A stretch of 56,503 nt of DNA, taken from Solirubrobacterales bacterium. GTDB lineage: Bacteria; Actinomycetota; Thermoleophilia; Solirubrobacterales; 70-9. The DNA lies in the NCBI GenBank assembly GCA_025936755.1, contig JAICSS010000018.1, positions 1 through 56,503 on the forward strand, read 5' to 3'. Within the stretch, counting starts at the first letter, position 1; each line of letters begins with the position of its first letter. Positions 9,399 to 18,392 of this stretch are shown piece by piece. The position numbers and the translations under genes are program-made. Under the pieces are notes generated by a model. That model was given only the letters and a program-made list of their open reading frames with translations. It was not told the DNA's origin and ran no database searches.

Positions 9399-11042
9399 TT
9401 AGAAAAACGCGCCGCCCTTGTATTCGCCGAAGACCTCGCGCATGGCGCCGCAGACCTCGCCGATCGAGGCGTTGGCTTTGAGGGCGGCGCGGATCGGGTG
9501 GAGGAGGTTGCCCTCGCCGCGGGCGACGTCGCGCAGGGACTCGAGCCTGGCGTCGACCTCGGCCTGGTCGCGGTTCTCCTTGAAGGCCGCGAGGCGGGCG
9601 AGCTGGCGCTGCTCGGCCTCGGGGTCGACCTTGAGGATGTCGACGTCGTCGACCTGGTCGGTGACGAACTTGTTGACGCCGACGATCACGTCCTGGCCGC
9701 TCTTGTAGCGCTCGTGGTAGCTCAGGGCCGACTCCTCGATCTCGCGCTGCATGAACTCCAGCGCCTCGACCGAGCCGCCGAGCTCTTCGACCTTGTCCAT
9801 CAGCTCCTTGGCCCGCAGCTCGATCTCGTCGGTCAGCGACTCGACGAAGTAGGACCCGGCGAAGGGGTCGACGGTGTCGGCGGCGCCGGACTCGTAGGCC
9901 AGCACCTGCTGGGTGCGGAGGGCGATCCGGGCCGAGCGCTCGGTCGGCAGCGCCAGCGCCTCGTCGAAGCCGTTGGTGTGCAGCGACTGGGTGCCGCCGC
10001 AGACGGCGGCGAAGCCCTGCAGGGCGACGCGGATGATGTTGACCTCGGGCTGCTGCGCCTGCAGCGTCACGCCACCGGTCTGGGTGTGGAAGCGGATCTG
10101 CATCGATTTCGGGTTCTCGGCCCCGAAGCGGTCCTTGACGATCTCCGCCCACATCCGCCGCACCGCGCGGAACTTGGCGATCTCCTGGAAGACGTTGTTG
10201 TGGCCGTTGAAGAAGAAGGCGAGCCGGGGGGCGAATTCGTCGATCTTCAGGCCGCGGGCAAGCGCGGCTTCGACGTAGGCGATCGCGTTGGAGAGGGTGA
10301 AGGCGACCTCCTGCACAGCGGAGCAGCCCTTCTCGCGGATGTGGTACCCGGAGATCGAGATCGTGTTCCATTTCGGCACGTTCTCGTTGCAGTACTCGAA
10401 GATGTCGGTGGTCAGCCGCATCGTCGGCTCGGCGGGGTAGATGTAGTTCCCGCGCGCCATGTACTCCTTCAGCACGTCGTTCTGGACGGTGCCGCGGAGC
10501 TGCTCGGAGGGCACTCCCTGCTCCTCGCCGACCAGCTCGTAGAGCAGCAGCAGGATCGCCGCCGGCGCGTTGATCGTCATCGAGGTGGAGACGCCGTCGA
10601 GCGGGATCTGGTCGAAGCAGATCCGCATGTCCTCGATCGTGTCGATCGGCACGCCGGTGCGGCCGACCTCGCCGTGGCAGAGCGGGTCGTCGGAGTCGCG
10701 GCCGAGCTGGGTCGGCAGGTCGAAGGCCATCGAGAGCCCCGTGGAGCCGTGCTCGATCAGGTAGCGGTAGCGCTCGTTGGTGTCCTCGGGCGAGGCGAAG
10801 CCGGCGTACTGGCGCATCGTCCAGAGCCGGTCCCGGTACATGCCCTCGTGGATGCCGCGGGTGAACGGCGGCGCACCCGGCTCGCCGAGCCGCTCCTCGA
10901 GGCCAGGGGCGACGTCGCCCTCGTCGTACAGGGGCTTGACCTCGATCCCGGAGTCGGTGAAGACGCGCTCGTCGTCGGGGCCGACCAGGGGCGCGATCGT
11001 GCGGTGCGCCTCCTGGGCGCCGGAGCTGTCGCTGATCGCCAT
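9399..11042 (-). CDS. Methylmalonyl-CoA mutase, catalytic large subunit (two-gene type)
   Basis: Carries the substrate-binding TIM barrel of B12-dependent methylmalonyl-CoA mutase; 547 residues and no DxHxxG cobalamin domain, so a separate B12-binding subunit is needed and must be encoded elsewhere. Seen: [25 protein letters not shown] with the Tyr that distinguishes methylmalonyl- from isobutyryl-CoA mutases, [32 protein letters not shown] and [16 protein letters not shown] with the catalytic His. TATCCT lies eight bases before the ATG, pointing to a near-leaderless transcript. With the carboxylase it forms the methylmalonyl-CoA route between propionyl-CoA and succinyl-CoA. Confidence 0.93.
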   Translation of the reverse strand: MAISDSSGAQEAHRTIAPLVGPDDERVFTDSGIEVKPLYDEGDVAPGLEERLGEPGAPPFTRGIHEGMYRDRLWTMRQYAGFASPEDTNERYRYLIEHGSTGLSMAFDLPTQLGRDSDDPLCHGEVGRTGVPIDTIEDMRICFDQIPLDGVSTSMTINAPAAILLLLYELVGEEQGVPSEQLRGTVQNDVLKEYMARGNYIYPAEPTMRLTTDIFEYCNENVPKWNTISISGYHIREKGCSAVQEVAFTLSNAIAYVEAALARGLKIDEFAPRLAFFFNGHNNVFQEIAKFRAVRRMWAEIVKDRFGAENPKSMQIRFHTQTGGVTLQAQQPEVNIIRVALQGFAAVCGGTQSLHTNGFDEALALPTERSARIALRTQQVLAYESGAADTVDPFAGSYFVESLTDEIELRAKELMDKVEELGGSVEALEFMQREIEESALSYHERYKSGQDVIVGVNKFVTDQVDDVDILKVDPEAEQRQLARLAAFKENRDQAEVDARLESLRDVARGEGNLLHPIRAALKANASIGEVCGAMREVFGEYKGGAFF

Positions 11043-11141
11043 CGCCCGGGAGGATATTGAGGCGGCCGCTCCGGGAGCGGGCCGCCGGCTGACCGGCGTC
11101 TGCTGTCACGCGGGGACCGGAACATCGGTCCAGTTGCAGGG

Positions 11142-11171
11142 TTGTAAAAGCAGGATCAGCGGGAATAACCT
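11142..11171 (+). promoter_or_regulatory. Promoter of the HtaA-like gene
   Basis: TTGTAA at 11142-11147 and TAACCT at 11166-11171 with an 18-base spacer make a plausible housekeeping promoter about 70 bases before the start codon at 11241, in the 198-base region shared with the divergent mutase gene. The rest of that gap shows nothing else. Confidence 0.55.
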
Positions 11172-11240
11172 GTTCAGACAAGTCAACTCGCCGTCAGTCG
11201 CCTAAGACAGCAGGGGGCGGCAGCATCGGAGGACACATAC

Positions 11241-12530
11241 ATGACTGAAGCAACCCAGCCACGGATGGCTAGGGGGACGAAACTGCCTTTGGCCGTTCTC
11301 GCGGCTGCGCTGTTCGCGCTGCTGGCGTTCGCTCCCTTCGCCTCTGCCGCACCCGACCCGGTCGAAAGCGGATCGGCCACCGTCACCCTCAACAACGGCT
11401 TCGTCAAGTCGCTGAAGAAGCGCGGGGTGAAGATCGTCAAGATCAAGCCCGCCAAGCTGAAGGGCAAGAAGGCCACCTTCCCCGTCGTCGGCGGTGAAAT
11501 GGACCCGACCACCGGCGCCGGAACGCTCAGGCTCGGCGGCGGCCTCAAGTTCAAGCACGGCAAGAAGAAGGCTCCAGTCAAGGCCCTCGTGGTCGACACC
11601 AAGAAGAAGGGGCTCTTCGCCAAGGTCGCGGGCAAGAAGGTGAAGCTCGCCACCCTCGCCGGCTGGACCTACACCCGGGCCGGCTTCGGCGTCGCCCTCA
11701 ACGCGAAAAAGCTGAAGCTGACCAAGGCGGCGGCCAAGAAGCTGAACAAGAAGCTCGGCTTCAAAAAGGGCAAGAAGCCGTTCAAGGGAAACCGCAAGAT
11801 GGGCTCGGCTGTCGCTGAAGAGCAGCCGGCGACCGTCACCGTCCTACCCGGCGGCAACGTCAGCTTCAAAGCCGACCAGGGACTGCTGCTGAAGCTGAAA
11901 GACGTCGAAACCGAAGCGAAAGTCATCGCCCCGACCACCGAAAAAGGCCTGGGCAACTACGAACTCCCGATCACCGGGGGGACGATCGCTCCCAGCGGCG
12001 CCGCAGGCGTCGTCCAGACCGCCGGCGGCCTCCTGCTGACGCAGAAACTCCCGACCGGCCCGAGCTCGGCGCTGGAAACGGAAATCACCCTCGGCAACAT
12101 GTGGCTCGACCTCTCGGCCAAAACCGTCACGGTCGAAGTGATCGCTCACTCGAATGCCGAAAGCGAAGGCAAAAAGCCGCTCGATCTCGGCAACCTCGGT
12201 CGCAGCTCGATCGCGGACCTGACCATCACCGGTGTGACCGCCGACGCAGCGGCCCGCACCGTCAGCGTCAGCTCCTCGGCGGCACTGCAGCCGATCTCGG
12301 CTGAAGTGCTGGAGGGCTTCGTCAAGGTCTACCAGGGCTACTACGAAGCCATCTTCTACGGCACTGCGTGTGCCACGGATCCGAGTTTCCCGGGTCATTG
12401 CGCAACGGAAGAAGAAAAAGCAATCGCCAAAGCGGCAGCCAAGAAAGCAGCCGAAGAACGCGTGGCCAAAGACCACATCTCCGCCGGCGACCCGCTGGGC
12501 ACCTTCTCCTTCACCGCCCAGACCCAGTAG
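11241..12530 (+). CDS. Secreted HtaA-like domain protein
   Basis: A 429-residue exported protein with a signal peptide (AVLAAALFALLAFAPFASA, cut near residue 36). The mature part resembles HtaA-type beta repeats: GSATVTLNNGFVKSLKKRGVKI near 43-64 followed by FPVVGGEMDPTTGAGTLRLGGGLKF near 80-104, and a second related unit near 195-300 (ATVTVLPGG, LPITGGTIAP, AGVVQTAGGLLL). In corynebacteria HtaA domains bind haem; here the haem Tyr/His ligands are not evident, so haem binding is unproven. The middle is very Lys-rich (about residues 140-190). GGAGG lies nine bases before the ATG and a strong terminator follows. Confidence 0.75.
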   Translation: MTEATQPRMARGTKLPLAVLAAALFALLAFAPFASAAPDPVESGSATVTLNNGFVKSLKKRGVKIVKIKPAKLKGKKATFPVVGGEMDPTTGAGTLRLGGGLKFKHGKKKAPVKALVVDTKKKGLFAKVAGKKVKLATLAGWTYTRAGFGVALNAKKLKLTKAAAKKLNKKLGFKKGKKPFKGNRKMGSAVAEEQPATVTVLPGGNVSFKADQGLLLKLKDVETEAKVIAPTTEKGLGNYELPITGGTIAPSGAAGVVQTAGGLLLTQKLPTGPSSALETEITLGNMWLDLSAKTVTVEVIAHSNAESEGKKPLDLGNLGRSSIADLTITGVTADAAARTVSVSSSAALQPISAEVLEGFVKVYQGYYEAIFYGTACATDPSFPGHCATEEEKAIAKAAAKKAAEERVAKDHISAGDPLGTFSFTAQTQ

Positions 12531-12556
12531 TCAACCAAGCTCGCTGCATCGCGAGA

Positions 12557-12585
12557 GGGGGCGGCCTCCGGGCCGCCCCTTTTTT
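12557..12585 (+). terminator. Intrinsic terminator of the HtaA-like gene
   Basis: GGGGCGGCC (12558-12566) pairs perfectly with GGCCGCCCC (12571-12579) around a TCCG loop, followed by six T residues: a textbook rho-independent terminator 27 bases after the stop codon. Confidence 0.95.
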
Positions 12586-12588
12586 CGT

Positions 12589-12633
12589 GAGACCGCAAAA
12601 ACCCGTATACAGCCCGGGCTTTTGCGGTTTCGC
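12589..12633. repeat. Palindromic element, family shared with 31646-31694
   Basis: The arms GAGACCGCAAAAACCCG and CGGGCTTTTGCGGTTTC form a 17-bp stem with one G-U pair and one A/C mismatch around TATACAGC. The GAGACCGCAAAAA arm and the TTTTGCGGT-TCG partner are repeated inside the FAD/Fe-S dehydrogenase gene at 31.65 kb. Here it lies between the convergent ends of the HtaA-like and epimerase genes, and may terminate the latter. Confidence 0.7.
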
Positions 12634-12651
12634 GCCGCCGCTTGCGGCGCT

Positions 12652-13599
12652 TTAGTCCGAAGCGCCGACCAGGCGCTCGACGCCGCTCTGCTCGATCGTC
12701 CGGCGCAGGCCTTCGCTGAGGGCGATCTTCGGTTCCCAGCCGAGCAGGTCGCGGGCGCGGCCGATGTCGGGGCGGCGCTGCTTCGGGTCGTCGGTGGGAA
12801 GGGCCTCGTAGACGATCTCCGAGCGGGAGTCGGTCAGCTCGATCACGGTCTTCGCCAGTTCCAGCAGCGTGAACTCGTTCGGGTTGCCGATGTTGACGGG
12901 TGAGTGGACGTCGGACTCGGCGAGGCGGACGATGCCGTCGATCAGGTCGTCGACGTAACAGAAGCTGCGGGTCTGGCTGCCGTCGCCGAAGACGGTCAGC
13001 GGCCGGTCCTGCAGCGCCTGGCGCAGGAAGGTCGGGATCGCGCGGCCGTCGTGGGCGCGCATCCGCGGGCCGTAGGTGTTGAAGATCCGGACCATCGCCG
13101 TGTCGACCCCCTGCTGGCGGTGGTAGGCCATCGTCAGCGCCTCGGCGTAGCGCTTGGCCTCGTCGTAGACGCCGCGCGGGCCGATCGGGTTGACGTGCCC
13201 CCAGTAGTCCTCCTTCTGGGGATGGACCTCAGGGTCGCCGTAGACCTCGCTGGTCGAGGCGATCAGGAAGCGGGCGCGCTTCCACTTCGCAACGCCGAGC
13301 ATGTGGTGGGTGCCGTGGGAGCCGACCTTGAGCGTGTGCAGCGGCAGCCGCAGGTAGTCGATCGGGCTCGCCGGGGAGGCGAGATGGTAGACGAAGTCGA
13401 CGTCCTCGGGGATGTCGACCTTCTCCGTGATGTCGATGTTGCGGAACTGGAACGCATCGTCACGGATGTGGGCGATGTTCTCCAACGACCCCGTCTCGAG
13501 GTTGTCGATGCAGATCACCCGGTGCCCGTCCCCGAGCAGGCGTTCGCAGAGGTGGGACCCGAGGAAGCCGGCGCCGCCGGTGACTACGCAGGTGCTCAC
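12652..13599 (-). CDS. NAD-dependent sugar epimerase/dehydratase, UDP-glucuronate decarboxylase-like
   Basis: Extended SDR enzyme acting on a nucleotide sugar, 315 residues. Seen: [15 protein letters not shown] near 8-22, [15 protein letters not shown] (near 72-86, characteristic of UXS-type UDP-xylose synthases), STSEVYGDP near 116-124, YDEAKRYAE with the catalytic Tyr/Lys, [10 protein letters not shown] and the C-terminal [19 protein letters not shown]. It probably converts UDP-glucuronate to UDP-xylose for surface polysaccharide. The GTG start at 13599 is preceded by TAGGAT six bases upstream, so the mRNA is likely leaderless. It is divergent from the sigma/anti-sigma operon. Confidence 0.88.
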   Translation of the reverse strand: MSTCVVTGGAGFLGSHLCERLLGDGHRVICIDNLETGSLENIAHIRDDAFQFRNIDITEKVDIPEDVDFVYHLASPASPIDYLRLPLHTLKVGSHGTHHMLGVAKWKRARFLIASTSEVYGDPEVHPQKEDYWGHVNPIGPRGVYDEAKRYAEALTMAYHRQQGVDTAMVRIFNTYGPRMRAHDGRAIPTFLRQALQDRPLTVFGDGSQTRSFCYVDDLIDGIVRLAESDVHSPVNIGNPNEFTLLELAKTVIELTDSRSEIVYEALPTDDPKQRRPDIGRARDLLGWEPKIALSEGLRRTIEQSGVERLVGASD

Positions 13600-13772
13600 G
13601 CCGCGATCCTACCGTCCCGGGGCTCCCCTGGACGTTCCTCGGAGCCGTTCTGCAATTTCCGGCCTTCGCGGCTGAGGCATCCGTCCAATCGGGGGGAGAG
13701 ATATGCCTCCCTCGTGCCTCGCGTTGGCAGTGTCCGATGCGAAGAGCCAAACCAGCAGGGGGAATTTGACCG

Positions 13773-14993
13773 GTGGAAGATGACGCGGCCCGCCAGCGAG
13801 CGGCTGTGGAGACCTACGCGCGAAACGAGACGAGTCTGCGACGGACCGCCCGCCGCTTCTCGCTCTGTCACGACGACGCCGAGGAAGCTCTCCAGCGCAG
13901 CCTCGAGATCCTCCTCCGCAAGGCCCCCGGCGACGACCCGCGGCACCTGGTCAAGTGGATGCAGACGGTCGTCAAGCGAGAGGCGATGGCGTTGCGCCGG
14001 GACCGGGAGCGCATTCTCGCCGGCCCGGCCGCGCTCGAGCCGGAGCCCGGGATGGACGACTGGGTCTCCCTCCTCCCCGCAGATGGCGACGAGCCGCCGG
14101 AGCGGGCCGAGCGGCAGGAGGCGGTCGCCCGCAGCCGCGAGGCGCTGGGGGCTCTGAAGCCGCACGAGCTGCGGGCGCTGTCGCTGCTGGCTCACGGTTA
14201 CTCCTACGTGGAGATCGGCGAGATCACCGGCTTCAGCGCGACGAAGATCAATCGCTCGCTTGCCGAGGGGCGCGAGCGGTTCCGGCGGATGGTCGCGCGC
14301 AGCGAGGGGGGCGAGCGCTGCCTGGAGATGAAGCCGCTGCTCTCGGCCTTCTGCGACGGCGCGGTGACGGCGGCCGAGATGGCCGAGCTGCGGGAGCACC
14401 TGCGCGCCTGCGCCCACTGCCGGGCGACGCTGCGGGCCTACCGGGCGGCGCCGGCGGCCGCGGCTGCGCTGGCTCCCGCGCTGCCGCTGCACCGCTCGCT
14501 GTGGGAACGGGCCCACGATGCCTTCGGTGAGCTGGCCGGGCGCTTCGGCGGCGGTGGGGCGGCCGCCGGAAGCGGCGTCGGCGGAACCGGGCTCGCCGGT
14601 TTGGCGAAGGTGACGGCGCTCTGCATCGGCACCGCGGCCGGTGCGGCGGTCTGCGTCGCCGGCGGCATCGTGCCCTCGCCGCTCGCCGCCCGGCATGAGC
14701 GCCCGGCCCAGGCGGAGCGGCACCTGACGGAGGCGCCGACGCGACGAGCTCGGATCGCCAAGGTCGAGTACGGGACGGCGCCGGCCCCCGCGCCCGAACC
14801 GAAACCCTCGCCCAAGCCGAAGTCGTCTCCCTCCTCGCCGGAGCCGCCCGCCGAGAGCGAACCGGCGCCCGAACCCGCTCCGGTCCTCAGCAGCGAAACG
14901 GTCGAATACGAACCGTCTCCGGCCCCCGAACCCGAACCCGCTCCGGTCGCCAGCCCCGCCGGCGACACGCCGGCGGGCGAGTTCGGCCCATGA
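13773..14993 (+). CDS. ECF sigma factor fused to a zinc anti-sigma-like, membrane-anchored, Pro/Glu-rich tail
   Basis: A 406-residue fusion. Residues 12-75 resemble sigma region 2, and 121-175 region 4 with the helix-turn-helix YVEIGEITGFSATKINRSL. Next comes a short HxxxCxxC module (His209, Cys213, Cys216) like the zinc finger of anti-sigma factors, a hydrophobic segment 276-300 able to span the membrane, and a Pro/Glu/Ser-rich tail (331-406) with a duplicated PEPAPV unit, which would lie outside the cell. The GTG start has AGGGGG upstream. ATGA overlap couples it to the next gene. It may be a one-protein sensor whose sigma part is held at the membrane until released (inference). The 173-base gap before it, shared with the divergent epimerase gene, shows no assignable ECF promoter. 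Confidence 0.8.
   Translation: MEDDAARQRAAVETYARNETSLRRTARRFSLCHDDAEEALQRSLEILLRKAPGDDPRHLVKWMQTVVKREAMALRRDRERILAGPAALEPEPGMDDWVSLLPADGDEPPERAERQEAVARSREALGALKPHELRALSLLAHGYSYVEIGEITGFSATKINRSLAEGRERFRRMVARSEGGERCLEMKPLLSAFCDGAVTAAEMAELREHLRACAHCRATLRAYRAAPAAAAALAPALPLHRSLWERAHDAFGELAGRFGGGGAAAGSGVGGTGLAGLAKVTALCIGTAAGAAVCVAGGIVPSPLAARHERPAQAERHLTEAPTRRARIAKVEYGTAPAPAPEPKPSPKPKSSPSSPEPPAESEPAPEPAPVLSSETVEYEPSPAPEPEPAPVASPAGDTPAGEFGP
14955..14977 (+). promoter_or_regulatory. Perfect 9-bp hairpin before the coupled start codon
   Basis: CCCGCCGGC and GCCGGCGGG flank a GACAC loop inside the last codons of the sigma fusion, 12 bases before the ATG at 14990. No ribosome binding site is seen there, so translation of the next gene probably depends on ribosomes unfolding this hairpin while finishing the first gene. 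Confidence 0.5.
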
Positions 14994-16903
14994 GCGCTCT
15001 TCGCGACAGAGCCATCCTCGCGCTCACCGCGGCTCTGGCCGCGCTTCTCATCGCTTCCGCCTCGGTCAGCGCGGCCTCGGCTGCGGAGTCGTGGCAGGCC
15101 GGCAACGTGTTCGAAATCGTCCCCCAGCAGGTTCCCGGCAGCGCCGCGGGCGCAACCAACGCCTTCTACCGACTCCGTAACGAAGAGGGCGAGCAGCTCG
15201 GGGTGGTGGTGGAACGATCGATGATCGACCTGGTCAAGCGGCTGGAAGTGCCGCCCGTGCCGGGTGTCTACTCCTTGGAGGCCTGGCTGGAGAACGCAAG
15301 AGGCGAAGAGCTGCGGCGGGCGACGGCGACGCTGCGCTTCGACGACGTCGCGCCCTCGCCGCCTCGGCCCGAAGCCCCTGACCGCTGGCTGCTGGCCACC
15401 GAGCCGGCTCCGCTGCGGATCGGCCATCCGGCGACGCCGCTGCCGATCTCGGGCCTCCGCGGCTACGCGGTCTCCCTCGACCGCGGCGGCGGCAGCTACC
15501 CCTGCGCCGTACCCGGCCTCTGCGAGGCCGGGGAGACCGATCTCGCCGGCGGGATCGCCGACGACCACCTCTCCCTCGGGACCCTGCCCGAGGGACTCAC
15601 CTACGCCCGCGTCGTCGCCGTCTCCGGCGCCGGGGTCGCCTCGCCGCCGCAGACCGCCGTCTTCAGGGTCGACGCGACGCTGCCGCAGGTCTCCCTGGCG
15701 GGGGCACCGAGCGGCTGGAGCTCCGGGCCGGTGAAGCTGGCGGCGCGGGCGTCCGACTCGCTGTCCGGGATGACGGCGGCCGGCCCGACCGGTCCGTTCA
15801 CGGCGCTCGCCGTCGACGGCGGCGCTCCCACCATCGCCGCGGGCGACACCGCGAGCGCCTGGATCGGCGGCAGCGGCGTCCACAGGGTCGTCTTCTACGC
15901 CCGCGACGCCGCCGGCAACGTCGCCGACGGGTCCGCGGGAGGGCCGGCGCCGCAGACGGCGCTCGTCCGGATCGACGAAACGCCGCCCGAGGTCGAGTTC
16001 GCCCGCGCGCAGGACCCGGCCGACCCGGAGCGGATCGAAGCGACCGTCGGCGACGCGCTTTCCGGGCCGAGCCCGAGCCGGGGCTCGATCGGGGTCCGCC
16101 CGGCCGGGACCCGAGCCGGTTTCGAGCAGCTTCCGACGCGGGTGGAGGGCAACCGGCTGGTCGCCCGCTGGCGCTCCGACGATTACCCGGAGGGCAAGTA
16201 CGAGTTCCTCGCCACCGGCTTCGACCTCGCCGGCAACGCCGGCAGCGGCGCCGACCGCGCCCGCGGCGGCCGGATGGTCCTGGTCAACCCGCTGAAGACG
16301 CCGGTGGCGCTGACGGCGGAGCTCTCCGGCCGCCGCCTGGACGGGCGCCTGCGGCGCGCAGGGGGCGGCGCGCTCGCCGGGCAGGAGGTGGCGATCGCCG
16401 AGACCTTCGCCGACGGCGCCGCGCCGGCCCAGAGAACGACGCTCCTCCGCACCCGCGCCGACGGGACCTTCACGCTGCGCCTTCGCAGGGGGCCGAGCCG
16501 GGAGCTGTCCGCCAGCTTCGCCGGCACGCACCTGTTCAGCCGTGCCATGGCGCCGGCGGTCCGGCTGGCGGCGAGCAGCGAGCTCCGGTTCCGAGCCTCG
16601 GCCGCGAGCGCCAGGGTCGGCGGCCGGCCGGTCGTCTTCAGCGGCAGGGTCGCGACCAGGGGAACCGAGGCCGGCGCCGGCGCGAAGCTGCCGGTCGAGC
16701 TGCAGTTCCGCTACCGCGGCGCCCCCTGGTCGGAGTTCCGCACGGTCGAGACCGACGCCCGCGGCCGCTTCCGCTACGCCTACCGCTTCAGCGACGACGA
16801 CAGCCGCGGCGTCCGCTTCCGGTTCCGCGCCTACGTCAAAGGCCGCGAGGGCTGGCCCTATGAGCCAAGCGCCTCGCGGCCGGTGACGGTTACCGGTCGC
16901 TAG
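14990..16903 (+). CDS. Secreted Ig-like repeat protein coupled to the sigma fusion
   Basis: A 637-residue exported protein: signal peptide 1-31 (LALTAALAALLIASASVSAASA), then beta-rich Ig/fibronectin-like modules. Repeated marks are DATLPQVSLAGAPSGWSSGPVKL and VRIDETPPEVEFARA (the start of successive modules) and GVHRVVFYARDAAGNVADGS and GKYEFLATGFDLAGNAGSG (their ends). The C-terminal third (about 430-637) holds two carboxypeptidase-regulatory-like folds (GTFTLRLRRG, GRFRYAYRF). It overlaps the sigma gene by ATGA, so the surface protein is probably made in step with its regulator. No catalytic motif is seen; adhesion or signal sensing is a guess. Its stop shares CTAG with the convergent gene. 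Confidence 0.8.
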   Translation: MSALRDRAILALTAALAALLIASASVSAASAAESWQAGNVFEIVPQQVPGSAAGATNAFYRLRNEEGEQLGVVVERSMIDLVKRLEVPPVPGVYSLEAWLENARGEELRRATATLRFDDVAPSPPRPEAPDRWLLATEPAPLRIGHPATPLPISGLRGYAVSLDRGGGSYPCAVPGLCEAGETDLAGGIADDHLSLGTLPEGLTYARVVAVSGAGVASPPQTAVFRVDATLPQVSLAGAPSGWSSGPVKLAARASDSLSGMTAAGPTGPFTALAVDGGAPTIAAGDTASAWIGGSGVHRVVFYARDAAGNVADGSAGGPAPQTALVRIDETPPEVEFARAQDPADPERIEATVGDALSGPSPSRGSIGVRPAGTRAGFEQLPTRVEGNRLVARWRSDDYPEGKYEFLATGFDLAGNAGSGADRARGGRMVLVNPLKTPVALTAELSGRRLDGRLRRAGGGALAGQEVAIAETFADGAAPAQRTTLLRTRADGTFTLRLRRGPSRELSASFAGTHLFSRAMAPAVRLAASSELRFRASAASARVGGRPVVFSGRVATRGTEAGAGAKLPVELQFRYRGAPWSEFRTVETDARGRFRYAYRFSDDDSRGVRFRFRAYVKGREGWPYEPSASRPVTVTGR

Positions 16904-17427
16904 CGGATCGAGGCCAGCTGGCTGCTGACGGTGCCGACGAGATCCGTGGCGCGGGAGGTCTGCTCGTCGATCGCCCTGCGGACGCGCTGCTCGACCTCGC
17001 TGCGGTTCCGCTTCAGGGTCGTCTCGACCTCGCGGCGGCGGTTGCGGGCCTCGCGCTCGACCTGGTTGCGGGTCTTGCGGGCCTCGGTGATCGCCCGGCG
17101 GCGAGCGGTGCTGCCCCGGCGCTCGGTCCGTTTCAGGGATTTGCGCAGGGAGCTGCGATAGCTCTTGATCTGCCGCTCGGCCTTGCTGCGGTCGGTCCAG
17201 GGCTCGACCAGCTCGCCGACACGGTCGCTGACGGCGAGGACGGCGCCGACGGGCACGTCGACGGCGGTCTCGACGACAGTCTGGACCTGGTTCTTCTCGG
17301 CGGCGGCCGTCCTGGTGGCGGCGCGTTTCGAAGCTTTGGCGGTCTTCACCGCGGACTTCTTCGCTTCGGTGGTCGCACGCTTGGCCTGCGTTTTCGATTT
17401 GCTGCCGTTGCTTCTGCTTTCAGCCAT
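16900..17427 (-). CDS. Basic Lys/Ala/Arg-rich coiled-coil protein
   Basis: 175 residues with no signal peptide. The N-terminal 50 residues are Lys/Ala/Ser/Thr rich (KTQAKRATTEAKKSAVKTAK), like histone H1 or HU tails; a short hydrophobic stretch VDVPVGAVLAVSDRV follows (about 56-70), then a long Arg-rich helix (80-165) predicted to coil. It could bind DNA or polyphosphate, or coat granules in the manner of phasins. I do not recognise a defined family. GAGGTG precedes the ATG. A perfect LexA-type box overlaps the likely promoter, suggesting damage induction, which favours a DNA-related role. Confidence 0.75.
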   Translation of the reverse strand: MAESRSNGSKSKTQAKRATTEAKKSAVKTAKASKRAATRTAAAEKNQVQTVVETAVDVPVGAVLAVSDRVGELVEPWTDRSKAERQIKSYRSSLRKSLKRTERRGSTARRRAITEARKTRNQVEREARNRRREVETTLKRNRSEVEQRVRRAIDEQTSRATDLVGTVSSQLASIR

Positions 17428-17483
17428 GAAGAAAACACCTCTTCAGTCTCGTTTTGGGGGCTTGGGGAAGTGCCCGAGTGTAA

Positions 17484-17497
17484 CGAACATAAGTTCG
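17484..17497 (-). promoter_or_regulatory. LexA (SOS) box overlapping the -10 element
   Basis: CGAACATAAGTTCG is an exact match to the Gram-positive/actinobacterial SOS box CGAAC-N4-GTTCG, here within a 16-bp palindrome. On the minus strand it overlaps TTATGT (17492-17487), which lies 18 bases after TTACAA (17516-17511). That promoter reads into the basic protein gene starting at 17427. Confidence 0.75.
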
Positions 17498-17511
17498 TGG
17501 GAACAGACGTT

Positions 17512-17538
17512 TGTAAACCCCTTGAGAAGAAGGGTTAC
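17512..17538 (-). terminator. Imperfect hairpin at the end of the IMPase-like gene
   Basis: GTAA-A-CCC-C-TT pairs with AAGGGTTAC across GAGAAG, with two bulges. It includes the stop codon of the phosphatase gene and overlaps the promoter of the downstream basic protein gene. No U-tract is seen, so termination is uncertain. Confidence 0.35.
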
Positions 17539-18371
17539 GCGGTGCGCGCCATTTGCGCCGTGCGAACCGTGGCGAGGCCCGCCTCGCCGTTGCCGGCCGC
17601 CATCGGGTAGCGCGACTCGAGGTCGAGCATCGCCTCCCTCAGCTCGCCGGCTCCGAAGGCGACCGCCCCCCCGGCCTCGCGGACGATCAGCTGGGCGGCG
17701 GCGGCGTCGACCGAGCGGCAGGCGCGCAGGCTCAACATCGCGTCGAAGCGCCCGGCGGCGACGTAGGCGGCGGAGATCGCGATCGCGCCGACAACCCGCA
17801 GGCGGAAGACCTTGCCGGCGAGGGCTTCGAAGGGGGCCCGCGACCACTCCGGCTCGGCGGACTCGACCCCGACCACCTCGAGCCGCTCGGCCGCGGCGGA
17901 GACCCGCGCCGGCCGCTGGTTCAGCTGCGCGCCCTCGCCGCGGCTGGCGAGGAACTCCTCGTCGGCGCCGAAGTCGTGGACGAAGCCGAACTCGACGTCG
18001 GCCATCGAGGGTCCGGAGGCGACGGCGATCGAGACCGCGAAGGAGGGGATCGTCCGCCGCGCGTTGAGCGAGCCGTCGATCGGGTCGATCACCACCCGCG
18101 CCTCGCCGCCGGAGCCGAAGGAGACTTCGCCCCGCTCCTCGGAGACGGCGACGAAGGAGGCGCCTTCGGAGGCGAGCCGGTCCAGCTCGGCGAAGACGAC
18201 GTCCTCGCATTCGCGGTCGATCGCGAGGGTGCGGTCGCCGCCCTCGCCGACCCCCTCGTAGACGGTGCGCTCCTCGCTGGTCCGCGCCCGCGCGAAGATC
18301 GGGCGCTGGGCGGCGGCGATGCGGCGGCAGATCGCCGGCCAGTCGGCGGAGAGGACGTCCATCGGCCGCAT
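17535..18371 (-). CDS. Inositol monophosphatase family phosphatase
   Basis: Mg-dependent phosphatase of the IMPase/FBPase fold, 278 residues. The metal motif IDPIDGSLNARRTIPSFAVSIAV lies near 95-117, with SEERGE upstream (near 77-82) supplying acidic ligands; the late WDxAA motif is altered to RSVDAAAAQLIVREAGG, keeping the Asp. Such proteins act on inositol-1-phosphate, fructose-1,6-bisphosphate or PAP; substrate cannot be told here, though archaeal-type bifunctional enzymes share this look. ATG at 18371 or 18362 is possible. Only 21 to 24 bases separate it from the divergent helicase-nuclease gene. Confidence 0.85.
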   Translation of the reverse strand: MRPMDVLSADWPAICRRIAAAQRPIFARARTSEERTVYEGVGEGGDRTLAIDRECEDVVFAELDRLASEGASFVAVSEERGEVSFGSGGEARVVIDPIDGSLNARRTIPSFAVSIAVASGPSMADVEFGFVHDFGADEEFLASRGEGAQLNQRPARVSAAAERLEVVGVESAEPEWSRAPFEALAGKVFRLRVVGAIAISAAYVAAGRFDAMLSLRACRSVDAAAAQLIVREAGGAVAFGAGELREAMLDLESRYPMAAGNGEAGLATVRTAQMARTA

Positions 18372-18392
18372 GCTACGTACCGTTAGCTTTGG

